Of a stretch of DNA of 64,000 bases, positions 1-8,544 are shown in pieces. The position numbers and the translations under genes are program-made. How positions within the stretch are numbered: the first letter of the stretch is position 1; each line of letters opens with the position of its first letter. Location of the stretch: positions 119,285 through 183,284 of the forward strand of contig CALEJT010000012.1 in NCBI GenBank assembly GCA_937898685.1. The letters run 5' to 3'. This DNA comes from an uncultured Gammaproteobacteria bacterium (GTDB taxonomy: Bacteria; Pseudomonadota; Gammaproteobacteria; Pseudomonadales; Pseudohongiellaceae). Under the pieces are notes generated by a model that saw only the letters and a list, made by a program, of their open reading frames with translations, ran no database searches and was not told the origin of the DNA.

Positions 1-123
1 GGCGCCGATGCCGGGCAAAACGCCGACGACCGTGCCGATGGTGACACCGATGAAGCAGTAAAGAAGTGCGTCGGGGGTCAGTGCCTGGGAAAAGCCCAGA
101 GCGAGATTCTGCAAAGTTTCCAT
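1..123 (-). CDS. tctA: Tripartite tricarboxylate transporter permease TctA, N-terminal part (cut by window edge)
   Basis: Only the first 41 codons are inside the window; the frame stays open to base 1. The ATG is at 121-123. The visible residues contain GVTIGTVVGVLPGIGA, the glycine/proline-rich first membrane segment typical of the large (about 500 aa) TctA permease. TctA is the main channel subunit of a solute-binding-protein-dependent, ion-driven carboxylate importer in the inner membrane. It starts 10 bp after the TctB stop, so the two are co-transcribed. The solute-binding partner TctC is not visible here. The substrate cannot be told from this fragment. Confidence 0.85.
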   Translation of the reverse strand, partial: METLQNLALGFSQALTPDALLYCFIGVTIGTVVGVLPGIGA

Positions 124-133
124 CTACTCGTTC

Positions 134-586
134 CTATCCTCCGAAGGCCGGCACCGGCAACCCCAATACCCAGACGAAGAGGGCGTAGGACGCAAGGCTG
201 AACAACACGATACCGATCGCGGTGTGGCGCCAATCGCTGACCGGCGCGGCCAGACAGGCCAGCGCCAGCTGTACCACTGCGGCCGGAATGAAACCGATGC
301 GCTCCACGAGGAGTGCCCATACCAGCACGCTTCCCGCAGCGAGAAGCAAGGCCAGCCAGGGAAAGGCATTTTCCGACCCTGCCGCAACCTTGCTTTCATG
401 CCACTGGGAAAGCAGCTGCAGCAAGGCCAGCAGCACCAACAGCACACCGAAGGCCACGGCCAAATAGCCCGAGCCCATGGCTGTAAGGGAACCGACACCA
501 TAGGCACTGCCACGCACGGCGATTGCTGCGCCGAAAAGCATCAATGCCAGGGGAGGAAGGATATTGACGATCATTGATCTATTCAC
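134..586 (-). CDS. tctB: Tripartite tricarboxylate transporter small membrane subunit TctB
   Basis: About 150 aa with four predicted hydrophobic membrane segments (near residues 8-25, 38-60, 75-95 and 115-145), the usual size and layout of TctB. It partners TctA in a carboxylate importer. Start choice: the frame reaches back to a TTG at 607, but an AAGGA lies 8 bp before the GTG at 584-586, so I take that GTG; an ATG at 572-574 is also possible. It is the first gene of a tctB-tctA operon, divergent from an AraC-type regulator that may control it. Family assignment is from size, hydrophobicity and the neighbour. Confidence 0.75.
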   Translation of the reverse strand: MNRSMIVNILPPLALMLFGAAIAVRGSAYGVGSLTAMGSGYLAVAFGVLLVLLALLQLLSQWHESKVAAGSENAFPWLALLLAAGSVLVWALLVERIGFIPAAVVQLALACLAAPVSDWRHTAIGIVLFSLASYALFVWVLGLPVPAFGG

Positions 587-882
587 AGCGGAACTTCCTT
601 GGCGCAAAGACGAAACGTCAAAACCGTACAGTACGGATCAAGATTGGACAAAGCATGGGACTACCCCGATTCGAGAAGAACGCCACAAGCACGCGCCAGC
701 GTTCGGAAAATTAGAGAACATTGATTCTTTATTTGCGGGATTTATTGTTTGTTATTGCTCTTCTTTCTTTATTATTTCTGTTGCCCTACGCGGTACTGCT
801 ACGGCATGATACGACCCCACAAGAACAGCGACGAGCTGCCTTTACGTTCAAACAACCAGGCAACTAATAGAGCGCGACCATC
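587..882. promoter_or_regulatory. AT-rich divergent promoter region between tctB and the AraC regulator
   Basis: This stretch separates two divergent genes. Bases 715-785 are markedly AT-rich against a GC-rich background and hold several -10-like hexamers, for example TATTAT at 770-775 with TTGTTA/TTGTTT about 15-19 bp upstream. No pair has ideal 17 bp spacing, so no single promoter is assigned. It is the natural place for AraC-type operators controlling both directions. No convincing gene lies here. Confidence 0.45.
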
Positions 883-1860
883 ATGAAATATTATTCCGCC
901 TCAGGCCACTCCCTAACCCAGCAGGATCAATCCCCTTCCTGCAACATCTACACTCTCAACACCGAGTTCTTCACGGTCGACGTCGATCCACTGGACCTTG
1001 AGACATACCACGCGGAAGCAGAAGTGGTGGGACTTGGCTCGCTGACACTGGCGCGCATCAATTCCACTGGTGCCATCGTGTCGCGTAAGAACGAGGAGTT
1101 TTTAAACCCCGACTTCAAGCGCTACAGCTTCATCCTGGTGCTGGCGGGCGAGGCGATTATTTCACACCACCTCGGGATGAGTGAACTGAAAGCCGGCCAC
1201 TTCGTCTTGATCGACAATTCCTTTTCCCGCTCGATGTTCGTGCCGAACAAAGTGTCCATCCTGCAGGTGAGCATTCCCCGCATGGTGCTCGCACGCTATC
1301 TGGAGGAACCACAGCAGTACGAAGCAGTGGTGCTGAGCACGGACATTCCTCCGGCCAATGCCGAAAATCCGCTCTTTGGTGTGATTCTCTCGAGCTGGGA
1401 AAAGCTGAAAGCCGGCGCGCTGCGCGATTTCGCTCCCGCCATTTCCGACAATCTGCTGCGGCGCATCGCGGAAGCCTATACCGGCCACCTGCAGCAGCAT
1501 TCGAGCCGCAAGGCCCGTCGTATCACGCAGGCCAAGGAGCTGATCGAAGAACAGCTCTGCAACCCCGAACTTACCGTGGAATCCATTGCCGAAGGCATGG
1601 GCGTGAGCTCGCGCTATCTGCGCGCGCTGTTCTCGAAGTCGGAAAAGATTTCGCACTACATCCTGCGTCGCCGTTTGGAAGAATGCGCACGTCTTCTCAG
1701 TGAACCGCAACATCAGCAGTTGTCCATCACGTCGATCGCCTTCCGCTGCGGCTTCAATAGCATGGCGCACTTCTCGCGCACCTTCAAAAAGGCCTACAAC
1801 GCCACGCCACGCGACTATCGCCGGCATCACCTGCATGCCGCAGCGCGGCATCACAGCTGA
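883..1860 (+). CDS. AraC family transcriptional regulator
   Basis: 325 aa. Residues about 30-200 form an AraC-binding-like (AraC_binding_2/cupin) sensor region, followed by a C-terminal double helix-turn-helix (about 216-316) with the family signature SITSIAFRCGFNSMAHFSRTFKKAYNATPRDYR. Such proteins are cytoplasmic one-component regulators of catabolic or stress operons. It is divergent from tctBA, which it may regulate (inference), and convergent with the metallo-hydrolase gene, with a shared terminator between. The start at 883 lacks a strong Shine-Dalgarno. The inducer is unknown. Confidence 0.9.
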   Translation: MKYYSASGHSLTQQDQSPSCNIYTLNTEFFTVDVDPLDLETYHAEAEVVGLGSLTLARINSTGAIVSRKNEEFLNPDFKRYSFILVLAGEAIISHHLGMSELKAGHFVLIDNSFSRSMFVPNKVSILQVSIPRMVLARYLEEPQQYEAVVLSTDIPPANAENPLFGVILSSWEKLKAGALRDFAPAISDNLLRRIAEAYTGHLQQHSSRKARRITQAKELIEEQLCNPELTVESIAEGMGVSSRYLRALFSKSEKISHYILRRRLEECARLLSEPQHQQLSITSIAFRCGFNSMAHFSRTFKKAYNATPRDYRRHHLHAAARHHS

Positions 1861-1885
1861 AGTCACCACTGAAAGTGAAACAAAG

Positions 1886-1912
1886 AAAAACGCGGGCCTC
1901 GGCCCGCGTTTT
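1886..1912. terminator. Bidirectional rho-independent terminator
   Basis: A 9-bp GC-rich stem (1890-1898 pairing with 1901-1909) with a 2-base apex as written, preceded by an A-run and followed by a T-run. It lies between the convergent araC-type gene and the MBL-fold hydrolase gene and can serve both. Confidence 0.85.
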
Positions 1913-1932
1913 CGTTGGTAGCGTTGTGGCTG

Positions 1933-2805
1933 TTACTGCTGCGGCGGGTTGAAGGCCGTAGCGGCGGCCTGCTCCAGCGCGTCTTCACGACCCAGGCCCG
2001 GATAGCGAGCTTTCATCGCTGCGACCAGTTCCTCGGGGGAATTGGCCTTGCCACGCTCTTCGTGGAAGGCGTCGATGTATTCTGGAATGAACTTCAAAAC
2101 CGACGCATCGGAGCTCGCTCCCTGTGCCTGGTGGCCGGCCACTACGATTTTCGGGTTGAGCGCCGAGATACGATTCAACGTTTCGTAGAGCGGCGCGGTA
2201 TCGGCTGGCGGACGCAGATGCGAGTTGAAGATGATGTCGCCAGTGACGACCGCATCGAGTTCTGGAATGTGAACGAATGAATTCCCCGCCCCGTCGAGAC
2301 CGATCTGCTCACCGGTGATCGGGAACACATGACCATCGAATTCCAGCTGCGGAGCGCTCAGCGCTTCCGGCAGGATCGCGTCTTCCGGCGGCAACTCCTC
2401 ACCATAGGTCGGATACCAGAAATTACGACGCGCCGGCCATGCCGTCACGATGCGCTCACGTACCTCGGGCAGCGCCACGTAGCGCGCATCGGGGAAGGCC
2501 TTGAGGATGGTTTCGACACCGAGGAAATGGTCCGGATGCGCGTGCGTGCTGTAGATCATGGTGAGCGGCTTGCCGGATTTCTTGATCAGCTCGACGACCT
2601 GTTGCGCTTCACTGCGGATGAACTGCGGATCGATCAACAGCACCTCGTCCTCGCCATAGACCAGCGTGGAGGTCACCGCGTAACCAAAAACGCCGGACGT
2701 ATAGACTTCGAGACTCAAACCGTCGTTCTCGGCAATGATCTCGGCCTGGGCCGCAGCGCCGAACAGGGCCGCGCCCAACAAGAGAGCAAGTGACTTCTTA
2801 CGCAT
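1933..2805 (-). CDS. Secreted metallo-beta-lactamase-fold hydrolase
   Basis: 290 aa from the ATG at 2803-2805, preceded by a strong AGGAGG. Residues 1-21 are a typical Sec signal peptide (MRKK, then a hydrophobic core ending AQA). The zinc motif THAHPDH (H88, H90, D92, H93), a TGD (D190) and a GHQ (H225) are the metallo-beta-lactamase-fold ligands, so a periplasmic zinc hydrolase is likely. The sequence resembles SoxH/quinoprotein-relative MBL hydrolases more than true beta-lactamases. Its first 8 bases overlap the end of the upstream molybdopterin subunit gene, so it is the third gene of that operon. The substrate is unknown. Confidence 0.85.
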   Translation of the reverse strand: MRKKSLALLLGAALFGAAAQAEIIAENDGLSLEVYTSGVFGYAVTSTLVYGEDEVLLIDPQFIRSEAQQVVELIKKSGKPLTMIYSTHAHPDHFLGVETILKAFPDARYVALPEVRERIVTAWPARRNFWYPTYGEELPPEDAILPEALSAPQLEFDGHVFPITGEQIGLDGAGNSFVHIPELDAVVTGDIIFNSHLRPPADTAPLYETLNRISALNPKIVVAGHQAQGASSDASVLKFIPEYIDAFHEERGKANSPEELVAAMKARYPGLGREDALEQAAATAFNPPQQ

Positions 2806-4963
2806 GGATGGTTCCTCCTGAATTGATTGCGTGGGAGTCCTGTTGTTGTGATTCTGCCAACAGCGTAGGCAGATGTTTTTCCAATGGTAGGCGACGGACG
2901 CGCACGCCCGTTGCGGCAAAGACGGCGTTGACGACTGCTGGGGCGATTGCTGGAGTGGAAGTTTCCCCGATTCCGCCGGGATTGGGATCCTCGGAAGGCA
3001 CGATGAAAACGTCGATCTCGGGCATTTCATCGATGCGCAGCGCGTCATAGTCGTGGAAGTTGCTCTGCTGCACACGACCATCGGCCAACGAGATCTCACC
3101 GCGCAATGCGGCGGTAAGCCCGTAGACGATGCCGCCTTCCATCTGCTGCCGTACCGTGAGTGGATTCACTGCCTGCCCACAGTCGACGACACAGGTGACC
3201 TTGTGCACGCGCACCCTGCCCTGATCGACGGACACTTCCACCACTTGTGCGTTGTGTGAGCCGAAGCAGCTGACGCAGGCGACGCCGCGATGGCGGCCTG
3301 GCACAGCAGGCGTATTCCAACCGGCGCGTTCCGCCGCGATTTCCAATACTCGGCGCAGGCGCGGCGCGTCCCGCAAAAGATGCAGACGCAGCTCTACGGG
3401 ATCCTTGCCACCCGCCGCGGCGAGCTCATCGAGGAAGGACTCCATGAAGTACACGTTCTGCGAGGCACCGACGCTACGCCAGAAATTGGTGGGCACGTCG
3501 AGTTCGAGCGGCACGTATTCGAAATGCTGGGCTCCGATTGCATAGTCGTTGTCGGCAAGACCCGCCACCGCCTCGCGATCGAGGCCATTCTGTAACGCTT
3601 GGAAATATTGGCAGCTCACACGGCCGCGCAATGCGACTGGCCAACCCTCCGCATCGAGCGCTGCTTCCAGATTCACCATCGAGCACGGGCGATAGCGATC
3701 CTGTTGGATGTCGTCTTCACGCGTGTAGAGCAGGTTCACCGGACGACCGGTCACCATGGCGATTTCCACCGCTTCGGTATAGACGTTGCCGCCACCGCGG
3801 CTACCGAAGCCGCCGCCGATGAAGAGTGTGTTCACCTTCACCTGTTCCGCCTCCAAGCCTGCCGCTGCGACGGCGGACGAATGGCAGATGCCGGGAATCT
3901 GTGTGCCGCTCCAGACTTCGCAACCCTGTTCATCGAGACGCACGGCAGTGTTGGGTGGCTCCATCGTCGTATGGGCGAGATAAGGCACTTCGTAGGTCAC
4001 GGCGACCTTCTGCGCGGCATTGGCAAAGGCCGCCTCGACATCGCCTTCGGAGCGCGCCACCGCACCACTGTGCTGCAAGAGTTCGCGCTGCATCTCTCGG
4101 ATGCGCTCGCTGGAAAGAGACGCGTTGGGGCCGAGATCCCACTGAATGTCGAGCAGCTTGCGCCCTTCCATCGCCGCCCAGGTATTGGTGGCAAGCACGG
4201 CGATGCCGCGACCCACCTGCACGACATCGATCACGCCGGGGAAGGCTCGTGTGCGGGAATCATCGAACGAAGCAACGCGGCCACCGAAAACAGGACAACG
4301 TTCCAGTACGGCGAAAGCGATGTCCGGCATGCGCACGTCGATGCCGTAGCGTGCCGTGCCCGTGATCTTCGCCAAGGTGTCGCGGCGTGGTGTGGGTTTA
4401 CCGATCAGGCGATATTGGTCCGGGCTTTTCAGCGCCACCGTTTCCGGCACTGGAAGCTGTGCAGCTTCGAGTGCCAGCTCGCCATAGCTGAAGGAATCGG
4501 TAGAACCGACGCGATGGACGCGGCCGTTCTCGGTACGGGTCTGCGCAATATCCACGCCCCAGCGCTGCGCGGCAGCGCTTTGCAGCATCACGCGCGCTTT
4601 GGCGCCAGCCTCACGTAGCGGCTGCCAGGACGTTCGTACCCCGAGGCTGCCGAAGGTGCCCTGCAGCGGAAAACCATAGACGCGTGCGACGGGCGCGAAC
4701 TCCCATTGCAGACGCTGCCAATCGCAGTCCAGTTCTTCCGCGAGCAGCATGCATAGCGTGGTGACGGCACCCTGGCCGTTCTCCGGCTTGTGCAGGATGA
4801 GTGTGACGGTGTCGTCGGGCGCGATGCGGACGAAGGGATTGAATTCGAGCGTCTCGGAGCCATCCTGCGCGGTCGCAGGCACGTGATGGCCCAGAACCAA
4901 GGCGCCAGTACCGGCGGCGCTGAGAGCGAGGAACTCGCGGCGCTTCAGTTGTGCAGCACTCAT
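2798..4963 (-). CDS. Molybdopterin-binding subunit of a xanthine dehydrogenase-family oxidoreductase (IorB-like)
   Basis: 721 aa. The N-terminus KRREFLALSAAG is a twin-arginine signal, so the folded enzyme is probably exported. It then shows the aldehyde oxidase/xanthine dehydrogenase large-subunit fold, including GTARYGIDV, a GGGFGSRGGG cofactor-binding loop and a C-terminal GIGETSTPAIAPAVVNA with the catalytic Glu. It matches the isoquinoline 1-oxidoreductase beta (IorB) type in length and in partner. Its ATG overlaps the stop of the 2Fe-2S subunit gene (ATGA), which implies coupled translation. The start at 4963 is fixed by this overlap; the open frame continues upstream but is not coding. 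The substrate (aldehyde or N-heterocycle) is not known. Confidence 0.9.
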   Translation of the reverse strand: MSAAQLKRREFLALSAAGTGALVLGHHVPATAQDGSETLEFNPFVRIAPDDTVTLILHKPENGQGAVTTLCMLLAEELDCDWQRLQWEFAPVARVYGFPLQGTFGSLGVRTSWQPLREAGAKARVMLQSAAAQRWGVDIAQTRTENGRVHRVGSTDSFSYGELALEAAQLPVPETVALKSPDQYRLIGKPTPRRDTLAKITGTARYGIDVRMPDIAFAVLERCPVFGGRVASFDDSRTRAFPGVIDVVQVGRGIAVLATNTWAAMEGRKLLDIQWDLGPNASLSSERIREMQRELLQHSGAVARSEGDVEAAFANAAQKVAVTYEVPYLAHTTMEPPNTAVRLDEQGCEVWSGTQIPGICHSSAVAAAGLEAEQVKVNTLFIGGGFGSRGGGNVYTEAVEIAMVTGRPVNLLYTREDDIQQDRYRPCSMVNLEAALDAEGWPVALRGRVSCQYFQALQNGLDREAVAGLADNDYAIGAQHFEYVPLELDVPTNFWRSVGASQNVYFMESFLDELAAAGGKDPVELRLHLLRDAPRLRRVLEIAAERAGWNTPAVPGRHRGVACVSCFGSHNAQVVEVSVDQGRVRVHKVTCVVDCGQAVNPLTVRQQMEGGIVYGLTAALRGEISLADGRVQQSNFHDYDALRIDEMPEIDVFIVPSEDPNPGGIGETSTPAIAPAVVNAVFAATGVRVRRLPLEKHLPTLLAESQQQDSHAINSGGTIHA

Positions 4964-5466
4964 ACCCTGCCCTCCTCTGCCGGCGCCATGGCATCCATGG
5001 CCAGGGCTTGAATCTCCGCCGCACGGTGGATGGCGGCGCGGATGCTCTGGTAGGTACCGCAGCGACAGATGTTGTTGCGCATCGCGGCGTCGATATCGGC
5101 ATCGGTGGGTTTGGGATTGCGGGCGAGCAGCGCAGCGGCACTCATCTGTTGCCCACTCTGACAGTAGCCGCATTGCGGCACGTCGAGTTCGAGCCAGGCG
5201 CGCTGGACGGGATGGAGAGCGTCGGGAGTGCCGAGGCCTTCCACCGTCGTCACGCTGCGGCCTGCCACGAAACCGATCTCGGTGCGGCAGCTGCGAACGG
5301 GATTGCCATCGATGTGTACGGTGCAGGCGCCGCAGAGTGCCATGCCGCAGCCGTACTTGGTGCCGGTGAGATTGAGTATGTCGCGCAGAACCCACAGCAA
5401 GGGCATCTGCGGCTCCGCCTCGACGGTGCGGGGCTGACCATTCAGGGTGAAGGTGATGGTAGCCAT
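4960..5466 (-). CDS. (2Fe-2S)-binding subunit of a molybdenum hydroxylase (IorA-like)
   Basis: 168 aa, the usual length of the small iron-sulphur subunit. The plant-type ferredoxin cluster is C40, C45, C48 and C60 (CGMALCGAC); the second cluster is C99, C102, C134 and C136 (CGYC, CRCG). It carries electrons from the molybdopterin subunit to an external acceptor, often a cytochrome c. No FAD subunit is present, as in the IorAB two-subunit type. First gene of a three-gene operon with IorB and the MBL-fold hydrolase. It has no signal peptide, so export would be by hitch-hiking on the Tat-signal partner (family knowledge). Confidence 0.92.
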   Translation of the reverse strand: MATITFTLNGQPRTVEAEPQMPLLWVLRDILNLTGTKYGCGMALCGACTVHIDGNPVRSCRTEIGFVAGRSVTTVEGLGTPDALHPVQRAWLELDVPQCGYCQSGQQMSAAALLARNPKPTDADIDAAMRNNICRCGTYQSIRAAIHRAAEIQALAMDAMAPAEEGRV

Positions 5467-5766
5467 GCGTCCCCTCCTCGCGCGTGCTTGTCGTTCTTAT
5501 TGGCCGCTTGGTTTTATGTTTTGGCGCAGTAGACCACCGTGATTTTGGCCCCGCAAGTGTTTTGGGACCGGGCCAGATGCCGTTTGGCACCAGCGGAACC
5601 GCCTTTTGGCGGAGTCGGACTTACTGCGGTTCTGCCCGCAGCGAGCGGTGATTCGAAGTGTGCGCCGTGCCTCTGTCCGACTGCCGTTCGCACGTTAAGC
5701 TCTGGCACCAACAGATAGACCTCGATTGGCGCTCGAGTCTCACCGACGACAAGGAGATCCAGGGAA
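5467..5766. other. Intergenic region between the iorA-like operon and the CigR-like lipoprotein gene
   Basis: A 300-bp divergent region holding the promoters of both flanking units. A small hairpin (5599-5603 with 5608-5612, TTTT loop) is visible, but it is too short to call a terminator. No coding sequence with a credible start was found. Confidence 0.5.
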
Positions 5767-6189
5767 ATGATGAAACGTGGCAAGGGCGTGATTGCTGCCC
5801 TGTGTGTGGCAACGTTGCTCAGCAGTTGTATCGCCGCCGGCGGCACCTATGGCGTGGTGGCACCAGCCCCGCCCCGAGGTACGGTGGTGAACGGCAATGT
5901 GCAGGCGGCGAATGGCATCAGCGTCAGCCTCAGTGCGGGCGAGGCGCGCCAATTGGCGGTGAACAATCGCCTGACCGGCTATCGCCCACTGCCACCGGGC
6001 ATCGCCCGCAACCTGGCACGCGGCAAGCCCTTGCCACCCGGCATCGCCAAACAGGCGGTCCCCGGCGTCATGCTCGCTCAGCTCCCACGCTACGACGGCT
6101 ACGAATGGCAGATCGCCGGCACCGACCTCATCCTCGTCGCGATCGGCACCTTGGTGGTGGCGGAAATCCTCAACGACGTCTTTCGCTGA
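5767..6189 (+). CDS. CigR-like small lipoprotein
   Basis: 140 aa. A lipobox (LLSSC, C21) follows a short hydrophobic signal, so it is a predicted lipoprotein. The mature part has two copies of a P-P-G-I-A motif (PLPPGIARNLARGKPLPPGIAK), the hallmark of the CigR/RcnB-like anti-virulence regulator family, and a hydrophobic C-terminal segment (about 117-135) that may be a membrane anchor. AAGGAG lies about 10 bp upstream of two adjacent ATGs, so either 5767 or 5770 could be used. In Salmonella CigR is an envelope protein that dampens virulence; the function here is unknown. Monocistronic, ending at a strong terminator. Confidence 0.7.
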   Translation: MMKRGKGVIAALCVATLLSSCIAAGGTYGVVAPAPPRGTVVNGNVQAANGISVSLSAGEARQLAVNNRLTGYRPLPPGIARNLARGKPLPPGIAKQAVPGVMLAQLPRYDGYEWQIAGTDLILVAIGTLVVAEILNDVFR

Positions 6190-6200
6190 ACCCACAAACA

Positions 6201-6230
6201 AAAAGCCCCGGCATGAGGACCGGGGCTTTT
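6201..6230. terminator. Bidirectional rho-independent terminator
   Basis: An 11-bp stem (6201-6211 with 6220-6230) around an 8-base loop, AAAA on one side and TTTT on the other. Shared by the convergent CigR-like and yebC-family genes. Confidence 0.9.
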
Positions 6231-6252
6231 CCGTAGCAGGTGCGCTCTTCGC

Positions 6253-6969
6253 TCACGCGCCTTCGACGTTGTGATAGACGCGCTGCACGTCGTCGACGTC
6301 CTCGAGCATGGTCATGAGCTTGTCGAAGGTCGCCACGTCCTCGCCTTCCAGCTGCACGTAGCTCTGCGGGATGAACTGGATCTCATCCACTTCGTATTCG
6401 ATGTCACCGAAGGCGGCGGCGAGCGCCTGCTTGGCCTTGGCATACTCCGTGGGGGGAGCGAATACCGTGATCTTGCCGTCTTCGTTCTCGAGATCGGTGA
6501 CGTCGACGTCGCCGGCCACCAGCGCTTCCAGTACCGCTTCTTCCTCACCCTTGAAGACCAGGATGATGCTGTGGTCGAACATGTGGCTCACGGTGCCCTG
6601 GGTGCCCAGCTTGCAGCCGCTCTTGTTGAAGCACTGACGCACGTCGCCGAAGGTGCGGTTGGGGTTGTCGGTGAGGCACTCGACGATGACCAGTGAAGAA
6701 GCCGGACCGAAGCCTTCATAGCGCGCAACGGAGTAGTCTTCGCCACCACCGCCCTTGGCCTTCTCGATCGCCTTCTCGATCACGTGTGCCGGCACCTGAT
6801 CGCGCTTGGCGCGTTCGATGATGCTACGCAGTGCCAGGTTGCCCGCGGGATCGACACCGCCGGACTTGGCCACTACATAGATTTCCTTCCCGTACTTGCC
6901 GTAGACCTTGGACTTCTGGGCCGCGGTCTTGGCCATGGATTCCTTGCGGTTTTGATAGGCTCTACCCAT
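6253..6969 (-). CDS. YebC/PmpR-family protein, YeeN-type
   Basis: 238 aa, full length for the family (TACO1/YebC, about 240 aa). YebC proteins were described as DNA-binding regulators and are more recently linked to relief of ribosome stalling at proline-rich motifs. The N-terminus (MGRAYQNRKESMAKTAAQKSKVYGKYGKEI) is of the YeeN subtype, unlike canonical PmpR, which begins MAGHSKWANIKHRK. The canonical copy usually sits between aspS and ruvC and is not there in this window. A second in-frame ATG (residue 12) is possible. Single gene between two terminators. Confidence 0.93.
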   Translation of the reverse strand: MGRAYQNRKESMAKTAAQKSKVYGKYGKEIYVVAKSGGVDPAGNLALRSIIERAKRDQVPAHVIEKAIEKAKGGGGEDYSVARYEGFGPASSLVIVECLTDNPNRTFGDVRQCFNKSGCKLGTQGTVSHMFDHSIILVFKGEEEAVLEALVAGDVDVTDLENEDGKITVFAPPTEYAKAKQALAAAFGDIEYEVDEIQFIPQSYVQLEGEDVATFDKLMTMLEDVDDVQRVYHNVEGA

Positions 6970-7011
6970 AGTGCTACCCGTCGCTGCGCCTGTGCTTTTC
7001 GTTAGCCAAAA

Positions 7012-7042
7012 ATCAAAAGGGCGCGATTTTAACCGCGCCCTT
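7012..7042 (-). terminator. Rho-independent terminator after the MFS gene
   Basis: A 9-bp stem (7017-7025 with 7034-7042) and an 8-base loop; in the minus direction it is followed by TTTTGATTTTTGG. It lies 36 bp after the MFS stop and before the yebC-family start. Confidence 0.85.
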
Positions 7043-7077
7043 CATCATTCGCCACCCCGCCGGGAGTAACGGAATCG

Positions 7078-8451
7078 TCAGGCCGTGTGCGGGCTCAGTG
7101 CCGGGTCGGCGGCTTTCTTCGGCTCTTCTTCCACCTTGTGGGCATCGCTCTTGCCGGTGCCACCGATGGTCACCAGTACCAGTGCCAGTGCCGCCAGAAT
7201 CGAACCGGAGCCCATCACGATAGACAGGGACGGCAATTGCAGACCACCCTGCAGGAGGAACCCCGCCAGGATCGGCGACAGCGCGGACCCACCACGACCG
7301 ACGCCGATCACGAAGCCCGTGCCGGAAGCGCGGACGTGCGTCGGGAATACCTCGGCGCAGATGCCGAACATGCCCACGATCCCCGCGTTGATGAAATAGC
7401 CGGCCATGGCCACCAGGGCCGAGAGCACTGCCAGGTTGGCGCTGGCCTGACCGAACAGACAGGTGGCAATCCAGGACAGCACGAACATCCCCAGAGTCAG
7501 CGTCTTGAGCGGGAAGCGACGGCTCAAGGCACCGAAGGTGAAGGCGCCCAAGGCGCCGCCCACGGTGGCCCAAGTGAGCACACCACTGGCGGAGGAAGGC
7601 GAGAAGCCCATGTCCACCACCAACTTCGGCACCCACTTGAGGATGTAGTAGAAGGTGACGATGTGGAAGAAGTACGCGAGCGTCACCAACAACGTGGTGC
7701 GCAGCATCGTCGGCGAGAAGATGTCGACCCAGGTCTTGCGCTTGGCTTCTTCCGGGAACTCGGGAATCGCCGCTACCGTGGCATGGCCCAGACGGCTCAT
7801 GATGGAGTTCACGCGCTCGAGCATGTTGGCCGGACGCTTGCGCACCAACCAATGCACGGACTCCGGCATCAGGAACCATACGATCGGGATCATCAGCGCG
7901 GTGACAGCCGTGCCGAAGTAGAACACCGAACGCCAGTCCATCACTTTCAGCAGCTGCATCACGACGAGGCCACCGAACACCCCACCCAAGGGATAGCCGG
8001 CAGACATGATGGCGATGGTGAGCTGACGGTTACGGACGTTGGAGAACTCCGCCGCCATGGCGTTGATCGCGGCGAGCATGCCGCCGATGCCGAGCCCCGT
8101 GACCACACGCCACACCGACAGCACTTCGATCGACGTCGTCGTGGTGCACATGAACATGCCCAGCGTCATCATCAGGAGGCACATCAGAATGGTCGGGCGA
8201 CGGCCGAACGAATCCGCCATCCCGCCCAAAGTCAGGGATCCGACCGCCATGCCGAGGAGCTCCATCGACAGGACGAAGCCGAGCTCGGCCGGCGTCGTGC
8301 CCCACTCCTCCGCAATGCCCGGTGAGGCAAAACTGATGGCCATCACATCGAAACCATCCAGTGCGTTGAGCACCATGGTGATGGCCACCACGACATATTG
8401 CAGTCGTCGCATCTCGGACTGGTTGATGATCTCACGCGGATCACTATGCAT
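7078..8451 (-). CDS. MFS transporter, aromatic acid:H+ symporter (AAHS) type
   Basis: 457 aa with 12 predicted membrane helices. The first loop carries the AAHS/sugar-porter signature GGMADSFGRRPTIL (helix 2-3), and DGFD in helix 1 (near residue 33) is typical of the PcaK/BenK aromatic acid symporters. The cytoplasmic C-terminus is hydrophilic. Inner-membrane proton-coupled uptake of an aromatic or related organic acid is the likely role. It stands alone between a terminator and the pepN region, with no catabolic genes beside it, so the substrate is uncertain. Confidence 0.88.
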   Translation of the reverse strand: MHSDPREIINQSEMRRLQYVVVAITMVLNALDGFDVMAISFASPGIAEEWGTTPAELGFVLSMELLGMAVGSLTLGGMADSFGRRPTILMCLLMMTLGMFMCTTTTSIEVLSVWRVVTGLGIGGMLAAINAMAAEFSNVRNRQLTIAIMSAGYPLGGVFGGLVVMQLLKVMDWRSVFYFGTAVTALMIPIVWFLMPESVHWLVRKRPANMLERVNSIMSRLGHATVAAIPEFPEEAKRKTWVDIFSPTMLRTTLLVTLAYFFHIVTFYYILKWVPKLVVDMGFSPSSASGVLTWATVGGALGAFTFGALSRRFPLKTLTLGMFVLSWIATCLFGQASANLAVLSALVAMAGYFINAGIVGMFGICAEVFPTHVRASGTGFVIGVGRGGSALSPILAGFLLQGGLQLPSLSIVMGSGSILAALALVLVTIGGTGKSDAHKVEEEPKKAADPALSPHTA

Positions 8452-8544
8452 GCGTCCCCCTCTTTCTCATCGCCCCCTCGGCGATCGTTCTTCATTCAAT
8501 GCTGCACCGCCCCCACGGCAGTGCATTGGTGCCGCGAGACGATA

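Noticed and set aside
4964..5590. Extended N-terminus of the IorB-like frame upstream of 4963
   Set aside because: The extension reads through the IorA gene in another frame; the Tat signal at 4963 and the ATGA overlap fix the start.
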